DNA from: Flavobacterium sp. UBA5153
Lineage (GTDB): Bacteria; Bacteroidota; Bacteroidia; Flavobacteriales; Flavobacteriaceae
Length of the DNA stretch: 58,137 nt
Direction: 5' to 3'
NCBI GenBank assembly: GCA_002413745.1
Contig: DHXP01000067.1
Location: 30,636-88,772 of the forward strand
Every line of letters begins with the position of its first letter. Position 1 is the first letter of the stretch. The notes beneath the pieces are model-generated. The model did not search any database. It was given only the letters and a program-made list of their open reading frames with translations, and was not told where the DNA came from. The position numbers were made by a program, and so were the translations under genes. Positions 32,262-40,557 of the stretch are shown in pieces.

Positions 32262-32459
32262 TTATGTGTTTACTATTAACAGACATTGTTTTAATTCAGG
32301 CTTTTCAATTATAAATTTTAATAACCATTCTCGTAATAGCTCCATTTCGTAAGGTAACAAAGCTTTTATCGCTTTTTCTAATTCTTTGCAGAAAAGTATC
32401 GGATCAAAACTCACTCTTTCAAGTACAGATTTTGTGTAATCAAACATTATTTTCGACAT
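32262..32459 (-). CDS. Small hypothetical protein, 65 residues, paralogue 2
   Basis: FDYTKSVLERVSFDPILFCK, ELEKAIKALLPYEMELLREW: a paralogue of the protein at 31814-32011, roughly half identical by eye. Both genes have the same start context, with CCTAAATCTT just upstream of the ATG on the minus strand, so the leader was duplicated too. The function is unknown. A separate terminator follows each copy, so each is probably its own transcript. Confidence 0.75.
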   Translation of the reverse strand: MSKIMFDYTKSVLERVSFDPILFCKELEKAIKALLPYEMELLREWLLKFIIEKPELKQCLLIVNT

Positions 32460-32623
32460 ACTAAATAAGATTTAGGGTTAGGGTTGAATCTTGGTTTAAA
32501 CGTATTGTAAAAATACATATTTAATAAATAAAATATAAAATTTAACGTGTTTTTTTATTTTTTATTGCACACAAAAAAATATTTTTAAAATAAACATTTA
32601 AGCTTTCTATTCGAAAAATGAAA

Positions 32624-33286
32624 TTAGATTTTTCTAGCTCTAAACATTTCTCTTTTTCCTGGCGGTCCCTCGAGTTTTTCTACTGTGAACCCCACTTCGA
32701 TCATGCTTCTTTTTACAACCCCACGAGCAGCATAGGTAACTAATACACCATTTGGTTTGAGAGCACTGTACATTTTTTGAAAAATTGCCGTACTCCATAA
32801 TTCGGGTTGAACCGTATAACCAAAAGCATCAAAATAAATCAAGTCAAATTTATCGAAATCATCTATTTCATCAAAAAACTGCTTTCTTTTTGTAAACAAA
32901 AAATCATCTCTTAAAACAATTGGTTCTTCCCAGTTGCTTTCGTGCATTTTTTCGAAAACAGATCTTTCCTTTTCGGCATCCAATTCGGAAACATAATTCA
33001 TCAACATAACTTCTTCCGCTGAAACCGGGTACGCTTCGACACCAACATAATTTATGGTTTGATGTAGTTTTTGTGATTCTAAAAAAGTGATAAAAGCATT
33101 CAAACCGGTTCCAAATCCTATTTCTAAAATGGAAAGTGTACTGTTTTCGAACAGCGAAAGTCCGTTTTTGATAAAAACGTGTTGGGCTTCCTGGATGGCC
33201 CCAAATTTAGAATGATAACATTCGTCCCATTCCTTGATATGAATGGTTGTAGAGCCGTCAAGAGTTTGAATTATTTCCCTTTTCAA
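32624..33286 (-). CDS. mnmD: tRNA 5-methylaminomethyl-2-thiouridine methyltransferase MnmD
   Basis: A Rossmann SAM methyltransferase of 220 residues, the stand-alone equivalent of the MnmC2 domain of E. coli MnmC. It should methylate nm5s2U34 to mnm5s2U34 in the wobble position of some tRNAs. Motifs: HSKFGAIQEAQHVFIKNGL, SAM site LEIGFGTGLNAF, YFDAFGYTVQPELW, and the C-terminal GPPGKREMFRAR that is typical of the family. It is a single gene divergent from ilvE. Confidence 0.9.
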   Translation of the reverse strand: MKREIIQTLDGSTTIHIKEWDECYHSKFGAIQEAQHVFIKNGLSLFENSTLSILEIGFGTGLNAFITFLESQKLHQTINYVGVEAYPVSAEEVMLMNYVSELDAEKERSVFEKMHESNWEEPIVLRDDFLFTKRKQFFDEIDDFDKFDLIYFDAFGYTVQPELWSTAIFQKMYSALKPNGVLVTYAARGVVKRSMIEVGFTVEKLEGPPGKREMFRARKI

Positions 33287-33496
33287 AATAGACTTAGATA
33301 TTTTTTAATTGTAATCAGTTTAGATACCGGCCAAATTTAATTAAAAACAAATTAGGTTAAGCCATCAAAAAATCTAATATTTTTATAAATTTCATAAAAT
33401 TGACTCCCCTTTTCTGAGTTTTTTTCGAATATAAATAAATCTCAGTTAAATGCTATAATTAATGGATTTTTGACAAGGATTTTGTCGATTTTTATT

Positions 33497-33504
33497 TAAT
33501 TTTG
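33497..33504 (+). promoter_or_regulatory. -7 box upstream of ilvE
   Basis: TAATTTTG matches TAnnTTTG. The best -33 candidate (TTTTTG near 33468-33472) is 24 bases away, slightly long. The leader to ilvE is about 75 bases with no recognised attenuator. Confidence 0.4.
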
Positions 33505-33585
33505 CAAAACATAAATTTGAATATCATCTCAACATTTTAGGCGCGATCCATTATATAAAATATTTTTAAAACATAATAACTAATT

Positions 33586-34653
33586 ATGAGTACAACCCAA
33601 ACCAACAAAATTGAAATAATAAAAGCCCCAACTTCAAAAATAAATGAGGTGGATTTTGATAATTTACATTTTGGCGAAGTTTTTACAGATCATTTATTCG
33701 AATGTGATTTTACAAATGGTGAATGGCAAAAACCAGTCATCAAACCTTATGCTCCATTTTTGCTGGATCCGTCCGCGAAAGTTTTCCATTATGGTCAAGC
33801 CATTTTTGAAGGAATGAAAGCCTACAAAGATGATCAAGATGCGATTTGGCTTTTTAGACCTGATGAAAACTTCAAACGTTTCAATAATTCTGCCACAAGA
33901 ATGGCGATGCCGGAAGTTCCAGAGGATGTCTTTATGGAAGGCCTAAAACAATTGTTGCAATTAGACAAGGAATGGATAAAAAAAGGAAAAGGAAATACTC
34001 TTTATATCAGACCTTTTATGATTGCTACCGGAACTGGAGTAATTGCGAACCCGTCAGATAATTATAAATTCATGATAATTTTGTCTCCTGCAAAATCCTA
34101 TTATTCAGGTGAAGTAAAGGTGTTAATTGCCGAGCATTTCAGTAGAGCCGCAAACGGTGGTATTGGAGCTGCAAAAGCTGCAGGAAATTATGCCGCGCAA
34201 TTTTACCCAACCAATTTGGCCAATAAAGCAGGTTTCCAACAAGTGATTTGGACGGATGATGCAACGCATACTAAACTGGAAGAAGCGGGAACAATGAATG
34301 TGTTTTTTAGAATAAACGACACCCTTTATACTGCCCCTACAAGCGAGAGAATTCTTGATGGCGTGACCAGAAAAAGTCTTATCGATATGGCCAAAAGAGA
34401 AAATATTGAGGTGGTGATTCGTCCGGTTTTAGTGTCGGAACTTGTTGAAGGAGCCAAAAACGGCAGTTTGAAAGAAATTTTCGGAGCCGGAACAGCCGCT
34501 GTGGTGAATCCAATTGTTGGATTTTCGTATCAAGATGTTTATTATGAATTGCCGAAAATCGAAAATTCATACGCTTTACAACTCAAAGATAAATTGACAA
34601 ACATCCAACATAAACTGGCCGAAGATACTTTTGGCTGGACAGTTAAGGTATAG
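33586..34653 (+). CDS. ilvE: Branched-chain amino acid aminotransferase
   Basis: A fold-type IV PLP aminotransferase of 355 residues; it interconverts Val, Leu and Ile with their 2-oxo acids. Motifs: HYGQAIFEGMKAYK, the PLP lysine in AAKAAGNYAAQF, VIWTDDATHTKLEEAGTMN and FGAGTAAVVNPI. The length and motif spelling match the long (eukaryotic/Bacteroidetes) BCAT group rather than the 300-residue E. coli type. It is a single gene with a strong terminator; no other ilv or leu genes are in the window. Confidence 0.93.
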   Translation: MSTTQTNKIEIIKAPTSKINEVDFDNLHFGEVFTDHLFECDFTNGEWQKPVIKPYAPFLLDPSAKVFHYGQAIFEGMKAYKDDQDAIWLFRPDENFKRFNNSATRMAMPEVPEDVFMEGLKQLLQLDKEWIKKGKGNTLYIRPFMIATGTGVIANPSDNYKFMIILSPAKSYYSGEVKVLIAEHFSRAANGGIGAAKAAGNYAAQFYPTNLANKAGFQQVIWTDDATHTKLEEAGTMNVFFRINDTLYTAPTSERILDGVTRKSLIDMAKRENIEVVIRPVLVSELVEGAKNGSLKEIFGAGTAAVVNPIVGFSYQDVYYELPKIENSYALQLKDKLTNIQHKLAEDTFGWTVKV

Positions 34654-34701
34654 TTTTCAGGTTGTGGATAGCAGGTTGCCGTATGCAAACAGAAATTATT
34701 A

Positions 34702-34752
34702 AAAAGCAGTTTAGAGATGATTAATTTTCATCTTTAAACTGCTTTTTTTTAA
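34702..34752 (+). terminator. Terminator after ilvE
   Basis: AAAGCAGTTTAGAGATGA pairs with TCATCTTTAAACTGCTTT (one mismatch), then T8. Confidence 0.88.
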
Positions 34753-34796
34753 TACAATCTGACATCTATCTCCTGCGGACTGCCATCTTGAACCTG

Positions 34797-35186
34797 CTAT
34801 CTTCCTCCAAGTATTTTCGAGAAATCCGGTTTAAAATAATTCGGACCTTTCATCACCTTACCGTCTTCGCGATAAATAGGTTTTCCGTCTTCGCCTAGTT
34901 TGCTCATGTTACTTCGTTGAATTTCATCGAAAACTTCTTCAATTTTATGCTGCAAACCGTGTTCTATAATGGTGCCACAAAGAATGTACATCATATCGCC
35001 CAGTGCATCGGCAATTTCTGTTAAATCATTATTCTGTACTGCCTCAAGGTATTCCTCGTTTTCTTCTTTCATCAAATTGTACCGAAGCATGTTTTTGGTT
35101 TCACCCAAATCGGCTATTGGAGTTTCACTGTGACCAATGATGAATGCTGTGTGAAATTCTTTGACGGCATTGATTTGCTTTTGCAT
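34797..35186 (-). CDS. MazG-like nucleoside triphosphate pyrophosphohydrolase
   Basis: An all-alpha NTP pyrophosphatase of 129 residues. The metal-binding EEN/EExxD pattern is in LMKEENEEYLEAV and EIADALGDMMYILCG, as in MazG and HisE-like proteins. The C-terminal segment with KLGEDGKPIYREDGKVMKGP looks like the extension of phage- and bacterial-type NTPase homologues. It probably hydrolyses a nucleotide triphosphate in house-cleaning. It is a single gene; the exact substrate is unknown. Confidence 0.82.
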   Translation of the reverse strand: MQKQINAVKEFHTAFIIGHSETPIADLGETKNMLRYNLMKEENEEYLEAVQNNDLTEIADALGDMMYILCGTIIEHGLQHKIEEVFDEIQRSNMSKLGEDGKPIYREDGKVMKGPNYFKPDFSKILGGR

Positions 35187-35267
35187 AAATTTATTTGGTT
35201 AAATGAAAGGGCAAATTAGTAACTTTTCCTAAACAAATCCCTAAATTTGCCCAAAATATTTTAAATT

Positions 35268-35456
35268 ATGTTTAGTCAAGGACAATTGCTGTTTGCCGGC
35301 TGTTTTTTTGTTGCTTTTGTTATCGCAATGATATATGCCTATAGAAAAGATGCGAAGTTGCATAAAACTTTTTACAAAGGAAATTACAAGATTTTGATTG
35401 GTTTTATCCTTTTTATCGTGATTTTGTTTATGATAAAAATATTTTTTAAAAGGTAG
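35268..35456 (+). CDS. Small membrane protein with two TM helices
   Basis: 62 residues. Helix 1 is LLFAGCFFVAFVIAMIYAY (about 7-25); then the basic loop RKDAKLHKTFYKGNYK; helix 2 is ILIGFILFIVILFMIKIFF. The clean hydrophobic-basic-hydrophobic layout, the ATG and the terminator 20 bases after the stop support a real gene. No function is known to me. It is divergent from the MazG-like gene. Confidence 0.7.
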   Translation: MFSQGQLLFAGCFFVAFVIAMIYAYRKDAKLHKTFYKGNYKILIGFILFIVILFMIKIFFKR

Positions 35457-35477
35457 AGTTTTTCGTTTTTCGGAATA

Positions 35478-35512
35478 AAAAAAGGATGCCATCAAGACAT
35501 CCTTTTTTTGTT
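35478..35512. terminator. Bidirectional terminator
   Basis: AAAAAGGATG and CATCCTTTTT flank CCATCAAGA, between the converging small membrane protein gene and the DPP III gene. Confidence 0.85.
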
Positions 35513-35525
35513 TAATAATTGTTCC

Positions 35526-37562
35526 TTAGTTTTCCAAAGGCAGAAAACCGTATTTTTTAGAGTAATTCAACATTTGTTCTGCGAATGATTTTGGCTGCGT
35601 TACTTCAATCGAAATGATGTTTCCTTTTGCGTCTAATTTCGGAACCAAAACAGGATTCACGAAACCGCTGTAGGGAGCAGATGCAAATTGTTTGTTTCTT
35701 TCCAATACTTCAGCGTGTAGTTTTTGATCTACTTTCACACCATAATCTTCGACCAAAGCTTTTCCTGATTCATAATCCCCTTCTGATTTTATACGTTGAA
35801 TTTCACGCAATAATTGTCCAAATAAATTGTGTAGTTTATCATAATCCGTAATGTTGAAATAGGTTTTTCCGTTACGGGTAATTTTTTCAATTACGTTGTC
35901 GGCTTTTCCTTTTTCGAAAACCCAGGCACTCACAAACTGACGATTTCTCATATGCGCTTCTTCGATATTTGCACCTGGTTCCAAGCGAATTAATTGGGTC
36001 ATCAAACCGTTTCGAATGTAACCGTCATAGGATTCCATTCCCAATTTTTTCCAATCGTCAACCAAACCTAATTCCTGTACTTTTGGATTATAAACATAGT
36101 ACAATCCCACCAAATCAGCTCTTCCTTCTTCGAGAGTTGATGCATAACTTTTCAAGGTTTCTTTCGGAGTCCCCACACCCGGATTTATTTGTCCAGATGC
36201 GTGACCTATCACTTCATGCAAAGCGGTATGCAGCTTGTCTCCTAATTCCCCGTATTTTTCTGACAAGGCAATTTCTTCGGCATCATTGGCAAATTCCTTT
36301 AATCTTCCTTTTCCTCCTGCTTTTGAATACGAATCTAAAATATTTCCTAAAGACACTGATTTCGAACCATGTTCGGCACGAATCCAATCGGCATTTGGAA
36401 GGTTTACACCAATGGGTGTCGCTGGAGAAGAATCGCCGGATTCGCCTGCAACAATAACGGTTTTATACGAAACACCAACCACATTTTTCTTTTTGTGTTC
36501 TGGCATTAATGGAGAATTGTCTTCAAACCATTGAGCGTTTTTAGAAATAACCTCCATTTTTTTCGACATGTCAAAATCTTTTATTTGGACTATGCTTTCA
36601 TACGAACCACGGTATCCCAACGGATCATTATATACTTCGATAAAACTGTTGATGTAGTCAATATTCCCGTCGGTTGCTTGCAGCCAAGCAATGTTATAAT
36701 CATCCCAAGTTTTTAAACTTCCCGTTTGGTAATAGCTAATCAATAATCCCAAAGCAACAGCTTGATTTTTGTTTTCGGCTACACTTTTTGCTTTTCCCAA
36801 CCAATAAATGATTTTATCGATAGCCGCACCATACATACCGTCACTTTTCCAAATTTTTTCTTCCAACTGTCCTTTTGCATTACGAACTAATTTAGAATTT
36901 AAACCAAAAGAATATGGTTTTTTGGCATCAGGACTTGTTTTCTTCGCATAGAAATCTTCGGCCTCTTTTGCGGTAATTCCCTTGCCATAAAAATTAATTG
37001 CAGAACCTTCCAACAGTCCTTTTGATTCATCAAGATTTACTTTTTTGGTATCGACATCATTAAAAATAACATCGGTAATTTCTGGTGACAAATTGGTTTT
37101 AGTAGCTTTTGTCAAACTAATGAAATATTCTTTTGAAAAGTCAGGTTTGATTTTAGCCGACGAATAATGGTGGTGAATTCCATTGGCAAACCAAACTCTT
37201 TTTAGATATATTTCAAAGTTTTTCCAGTCAGCTGTTGTTTTGTCTCCTTTATAATTTACATATATATTTTCGAGTGCTTTTCTAATTTTCAGGTTGTATT
37301 TATAATGCTGGTCCCAAATTATATCACGCCCTGAAGTTCCCGCTTGAGTGAGATAATATACTAATTTCTGCTCTTTTAGCGTTAGATTTTCCCAACCAGG
37401 AATTTGATAACGCAATACTTTTATGTCGGAAAATTGTTCTGCAACATAATCAAAGGGGGATTTTTCGGAAACTTTTACATTGGTAGTTTTTGTTATTTGT
37501 GCATTACAAATAAAAGAAAACCCAACAGCCATAAAAATACCTGTAATTTTAAGTAATTTCAT
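35526..37562 (-). CDS. Dipeptidyl peptidase III-like metallopeptidase (family M49), secreted
   Basis: 678 residues with a signal peptide (MKLLKITGIFMAVGFSFICN then AQ). The zinc motif HEVIGH is at residues 449-454, the six-residue HExxGH spacing peculiar to M49, with the third ligand in LEEGRAD (Glu478/479). DPP III releases N-terminal dipeptides; the Bacteroidetes enzymes are often exported. The length is normal for bacterial members. It is a single gene; 299 bases without another gene separate it from the divergent SRPBCC gene, holding only AT-rich sequence. Confidence 0.88.
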   Translation of the reverse strand: MKLLKITGIFMAVGFSFICNAQITKTTNVKVSEKSPFDYVAEQFSDIKVLRYQIPGWENLTLKEQKLVYYLTQAGTSGRDIIWDQHYKYNLKIRKALENIYVNYKGDKTTADWKNFEIYLKRVWFANGIHHHYSSAKIKPDFSKEYFISLTKATKTNLSPEITDVIFNDVDTKKVNLDESKGLLEGSAINFYGKGITAKEAEDFYAKKTSPDAKKPYSFGLNSKLVRNAKGQLEEKIWKSDGMYGAAIDKIIYWLGKAKSVAENKNQAVALGLLISYYQTGSLKTWDDYNIAWLQATDGNIDYINSFIEVYNDPLGYRGSYESIVQIKDFDMSKKMEVISKNAQWFEDNSPLMPEHKKKNVVGVSYKTVIVAGESGDSSPATPIGVNLPNADWIRAEHGSKSVSLGNILDSYSKAGGKGRLKEFANDAEEIALSEKYGELGDKLHTALHEVIGHASGQINPGVGTPKETLKSYASTLEEGRADLVGLYYVYNPKVQELGLVDDWKKLGMESYDGYIRNGLMTQLIRLEPGANIEEAHMRNRQFVSAWVFEKGKADNVIEKITRNGKTYFNITDYDKLHNLFGQLLREIQRIKSEGDYESGKALVEDYGVKVDQKLHAEVLERNKQFASAPYSGFVNPVLVPKLDAKGNIISIEVTQPKSFAEQMLNYSKKYGFLPLEN

Positions 37563-37861
37563 TATTAGTTATATTTAGTTATTTTATAAATTATTATTCA
37601 ACAAATATAAGTATTCTTTAAACATACAATAAATAACACCCCTAATTTAGAATCAAATTCGATAATAATATCAAAATATTTCTCATTAGTCTAACATTCC
37701 TAATTTATATCGGGCAATCTCAAATTGGAATTGTATTTCAAAAATGACAATTTTGGAATTGAAATTTATCGAAATAAATCGAAAACAGCATTTTATATTT
37801 TTTTGACAGTTAACATATTAATAAAATCTCTAACTTTACATCAGAAAATATCCCAATTATC

Positions 37862-38974
37862 ATGAGAATTTTAAAATATTTATTTCTTTTACTATTGCTT
37901 AGTTTAGTAGCATTGTCAATTTTTATTGCAACACAAAAAGGATATTTTGTCGTGGAAAGAAGCAAAATTATCCATTCACCAAAATCGGCCGTGTATAATT
38001 ATGTGAATGACAATAAAAATTGGGAGGATTGGAGTTCTTGGGCAGTTGAAGATTCTGGAATTAAGGTAACCCATTCTCAAAATACTATTGGCAAAGGAAG
38101 CTCTTATTCATGGGAAGGAAAAGAAGGAAATGGTGACATACAAACATTATATGTAAAAGAAAACGACAGCATCATCCAAAAAATGAATTACGACGGTAAT
38201 TCTTCCGATGTTTTTTGGAGTTTCAAGGATACTTTGGGAGGAACAAAAGTGACTTGGAAAACAAAAGGAAAAATGGGTTTCGGTTATAAAGTTCTGACCG
38301 TTTTCAATGGTGGTGCCAACAAGATTATAGGGATGATGTTTGAAAAAAGTTTAAATAATTTGGACAAAAAACTGGATTATGAAATAAATACCTTTTCCAT
38401 AAAAGTAAATGGTTTGGTAAAAAAACTCGAAACTTTTTATTTAGAACAAAGTTTTACGAGCAAAATTTCTAATGTTACCAAAAATGCAGGAATCGTTTTT
38501 CCGAAAATCATTAAATTTTGCAAACAAAATAATCTTACCATAAATGGAAAACCATTTGTCATTTATCACACTTATGATAGTGATAATGACCTAACAAGAA
38601 TATCGATTTGCATTCCCATCAAAGAGAAAATTTTCATAGTCGAGGGAAGCGATATTTTATCGAAAAAACTGGAACCGTTTCAATCCGTAAAAACAACCTT
38701 GACTGGCGATTATTCCCATAACAAGGAAGCATTGGATAAAACGACGGAATATCTTGACGCAAATCATCTTAGTCCTGACCTGGCATTTTCCCATCTTGAA
38801 ATTTACACTATTGGCAAAACTGAAATAAAAAATCCTTCGAAATGGGTAACCGAAATTTACATTCCTGTAAAACCCAAAGTTATTCCGGCTAAATTCTATA
38901 AACCATCGGTTATAAAAACCGAGGAGATTGTTCCACCAGCTAAAATCGAGAAGGACATCCCTTCCGAATTTTAA
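37862..38974 (+). CDS. SRPBCC / GyrI-like domain protein, membrane-anchored
   Basis: 370 residues. One N-terminal transmembrane helix (about 5-24) is followed by an SRPBCC lipid-binding-type domain (about 30-175, HSPKSAVYNYVNDNKNWEDWSSW). A GyrI/effector-binding-like domain follows (about 195-345, ISICIPIKEKIF, VKTTLTGDYSHNKEALDKTTEYL, SHLEIYTIG). The Pro/Lys-rich tail is probably flexible. Such proteins bind small hydrophobic ligands; the ligand is unknown. It lies 62 bases upstream of the ECF sigma gene on the same strand, so it may belong to that stress module. Confidence 0.75.
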   Translation: MRILKYLFLLLLLSLVALSIFIATQKGYFVVERSKIIHSPKSAVYNYVNDNKNWEDWSSWAVEDSGIKVTHSQNTIGKGSSYSWEGKEGNGDIQTLYVKENDSIIQKMNYDGNSSDVFWSFKDTLGGTKVTWKTKGKMGFGYKVLTVFNGGANKIIGMMFEKSLNNLDKKLDYEINTFSIKVNGLVKKLETFYLEQSFTSKISNVTKNAGIVFPKIIKFCKQNNLTINGKPFVIYHTYDSDNDLTRISICIPIKEKIFIVEGSDILSKKLEPFQSVKTTLTGDYSHNKEALDKTTEYLDANHLSPDLAFSHLEIYTIGKTEIKNPSKWVTEIYIPVKPKVIPAKFYKPSVIKTEEIVPPAKIEKDIPSEF

Positions 38975-39036
38975 TATTTTTAAACCGTGATTAAACCTAT
39001 TTGATAAATTCCGTTCTAAACTGATAAATAATAGCT

Positions 39037-39579
39037 TTGCAAGAGGAAAAGGAATTCATTCAGAAATTATTAAACCCCAAGACGCAAAACGAGGCGTTTG
39101 AAAAACTCTTGCAGGAGTATCAAAGACCACTCTATAATCATATTCGCAATATCGTCTTGAACCATGATGACACTGACGATGTTTTGCAAAACACTTTTGT
39201 AAAAGTGTTTCAATATTTGAAAAACTTTAAAGGGGAAAGCAAACTTTTTTCTTGGATGTATCGCATTGCTACCAATGAAGCCATGACTTTCTTAAATCAA
39301 AAAGCAAAAAAAAATGGAATTTCATCAGAAACATTGCAAAACAAAACCATCGATAATCTAAAAGCCGACGCCTATTTTGATGGCGACGAAATTCAAATAA
39401 AATTGCAAAAAGCAATTGTATCATTACCTGAAAAACAACAATTGGTTTTCAAAATGAAATATTTTGAAGAGCTCAAATACGAAGAGATATCCGAGATTCT
39501 AGGAACATCAGTAGGAGCATTAAAGGCATCCTACCATCATGCCGTAAAAAAAATTGAAAGCTTTGTAACAACAAATTAA
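39037..39579 (+). CDS. ECF RNA polymerase sigma factor
   Basis: 180 residues from a TTG. Region 2 is about 22-95 (LYNHIRNIVLNHDDTDDVLQ, NTFVKVFQYL, SWMYRIATNEAM). Region 4 is about 125-178 (LPEKQQLVFKMKYFEELKYEEIS, LGTSVGALKASYHHAVKKIE). The TTG start coincides with the last three bases of TAGCTTTG, which looks like a -7 promoter box, so start and promoter cannot both be right; no later ATG or GTG start leaves region 2 intact. It is followed by a single-TM protein and a Spy-like protein, the usual layout of a flavobacterial ECF system. Confidence 0.9.
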   Translation: MQEEKEFIQKLLNPKTQNEAFEKLLQEYQRPLYNHIRNIVLNHDDTDDVLQNTFVKVFQYLKNFKGESKLFSWMYRIATNEAMTFLNQKAKKNGISSETLQNKTIDNLKADAYFDGDEIQIKLQKAIVSLPEKQQLVFKMKYFEELKYEEISEILGTSVGALKASYHHAVKKIESFVTTN

Positions 39580-39612
39580 ACCTTTTGCATCAAATTAAGT
39601 CTAAAGAATATC

Positions 39613-40026
39613 ATGAAAACTTTTAAACTAGAAAACGAACCGAAAATTAAATCCGGGTTTACATCCCCAGAAAATTACTTCGAGAATTTTTCGTCAAGGA
39701 TAATACAAGAATTACCTAAAAATGAATCAAAAGTAGTTTCTCTTTTTGCGAGAAGAAAAATCTGGATGTATGCGGCTGCCGCAGTAATAGTTTTAGCATT
39801 GACTATTCCTGTTTACAATCATTTTTCGAATCGTTCATCCGAAATTGATACTGTAACCCTAGAAAACTACATTGCCTATAATTCCACTATTTCTGATGCA
39901 GATATAGTTAATCTTCTGGACGAAAAGGATATTCAAAAAATGACTGTTGACCTAAATATCGAAGATAAATCCATAGAAAATGAACTTTCAACAAATGAAA
40001 ATTTAGAACAATATTTATTAAATTAA
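39613..40026 (+). CDS. Single-TM protein, probable anti-sigma or sigma-partner
   Basis: 137 residues. A cytoplasmic N terminus of about 48 residues (KIKSGFTSPENYFENFSSRI) precedes one TM helix (WMYAAAAVIVLALTIPVYNHF, about 51-71). An acidic extracytoplasmic tail with YIAYNSTISDADIVNLL and a YLLN end follows. It is located between the sigma factor gene (33 bases upstream) and the Spy-like gene (7 bases downstream). Topology and place fit a membrane partner of the sigma factor, but no zinc anti-sigma motif is present, so the role is inferred from context. Confidence 0.75.
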   Translation: MKTFKLENEPKIKSGFTSPENYFENFSSRIIQELPKNESKVVSLFARRKIWMYAAAAVIVLALTIPVYNHFSNRSSEIDTVTLENYIAYNSTISDADIVNLLDEKDIQKMTVDLNIEDKSIENELSTNENLEQYLLN

Positions 40027-40033
40027 GATACAA

Positions 40034-40489
40034 ATGAAAACGAACAGATTATTTCCAATTATTATATTTTTACTTTCAATTCATTCTTTTTCGCAACCAC
40101 GATTTGGGGAAAAAAGAGAGCAAATTAAAGCCCTGAAAGTAGCTTTTATCACCAATGAATTATCATTGACTTCTGATGAAGCAGCCCGATTTTGGCCAAT
40201 CTATAATGCTTTTGATGACAAGCAATTTGAATTGAGGCATCAAAAAATGAAATCATTCATGGATAGAATGGATGAAGGCGCTTTGGACAAAATGAGTGAA
40301 AAAGAAGCTTCAGATTTACTTAATCAGATGGAAAGTAACGAAGAGGATTTGTACCAAAATCGAAAAAATTTTGTTAACAACCTAAAAGTCGTTATTTCCC
40401 CAATAAAAATCATAAAGTTAAAAAAAGCCGAAGAGAATTTCAATAGAAAATTATTACAACAATATCGGGACAAAGGTCCAAGAAAATAA
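40034..40489 (+). CDS. Spy/CpxP-like periplasmic sensor of the ECF system
   Basis: 151 residues, signal peptide to about residue 20 (IIIFLLSIHSFSQ). The mature protein is helical and basic/acidic, with FITNELSLTSDEAARFWPIYNAF, the pattern seen in flavobacterial proteins annotated as sensor of ECF-type sigma factor. A Spy-like long helix pair follows. It starts 7 bases after the putative membrane partner, supporting a three-gene unit sigma, membrane protein and sensor. It probably responds to envelope stress; the signal is unknown. Confidence 0.82.
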   Translation: MKTNRLFPIIIFLLSIHSFSQPRFGEKREQIKALKVAFITNELSLTSDEAARFWPIYNAFDDKQFELRHQKMKSFMDRMDEGALDKMSEKEASDLLNQMESNEEDLYQNRKNFVNNLKVVISPIKIIKLKKAEENFNRKLLQQYRDKGPRK

Positions 40490-40507
40490 CATTGCATTAT
40501 TTCAATA

Positions 40508-40557
40508 GTCCTAAAAGAACCAAAAGGTAGTTTATTCTGTTTTTTGGTTCTTTTATT
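40508..40557. terminator. Terminator between the ECF unit and the YCF48-like gene
   Basis: AAAAGAACCAAAA pairs with TTTTTTGGTTCTTTT around a 14-base loop. It overlaps the last codons of the converging minus-strand gene, so it can act in both directions. Confidence 0.75.

Noticed and set aside
33287-33585. Possible leader peptide or T-box in the ilvE leader
   Set aside because: No run of branched-chain codons, no T-box-like sequence and no attenuator pair could be found.
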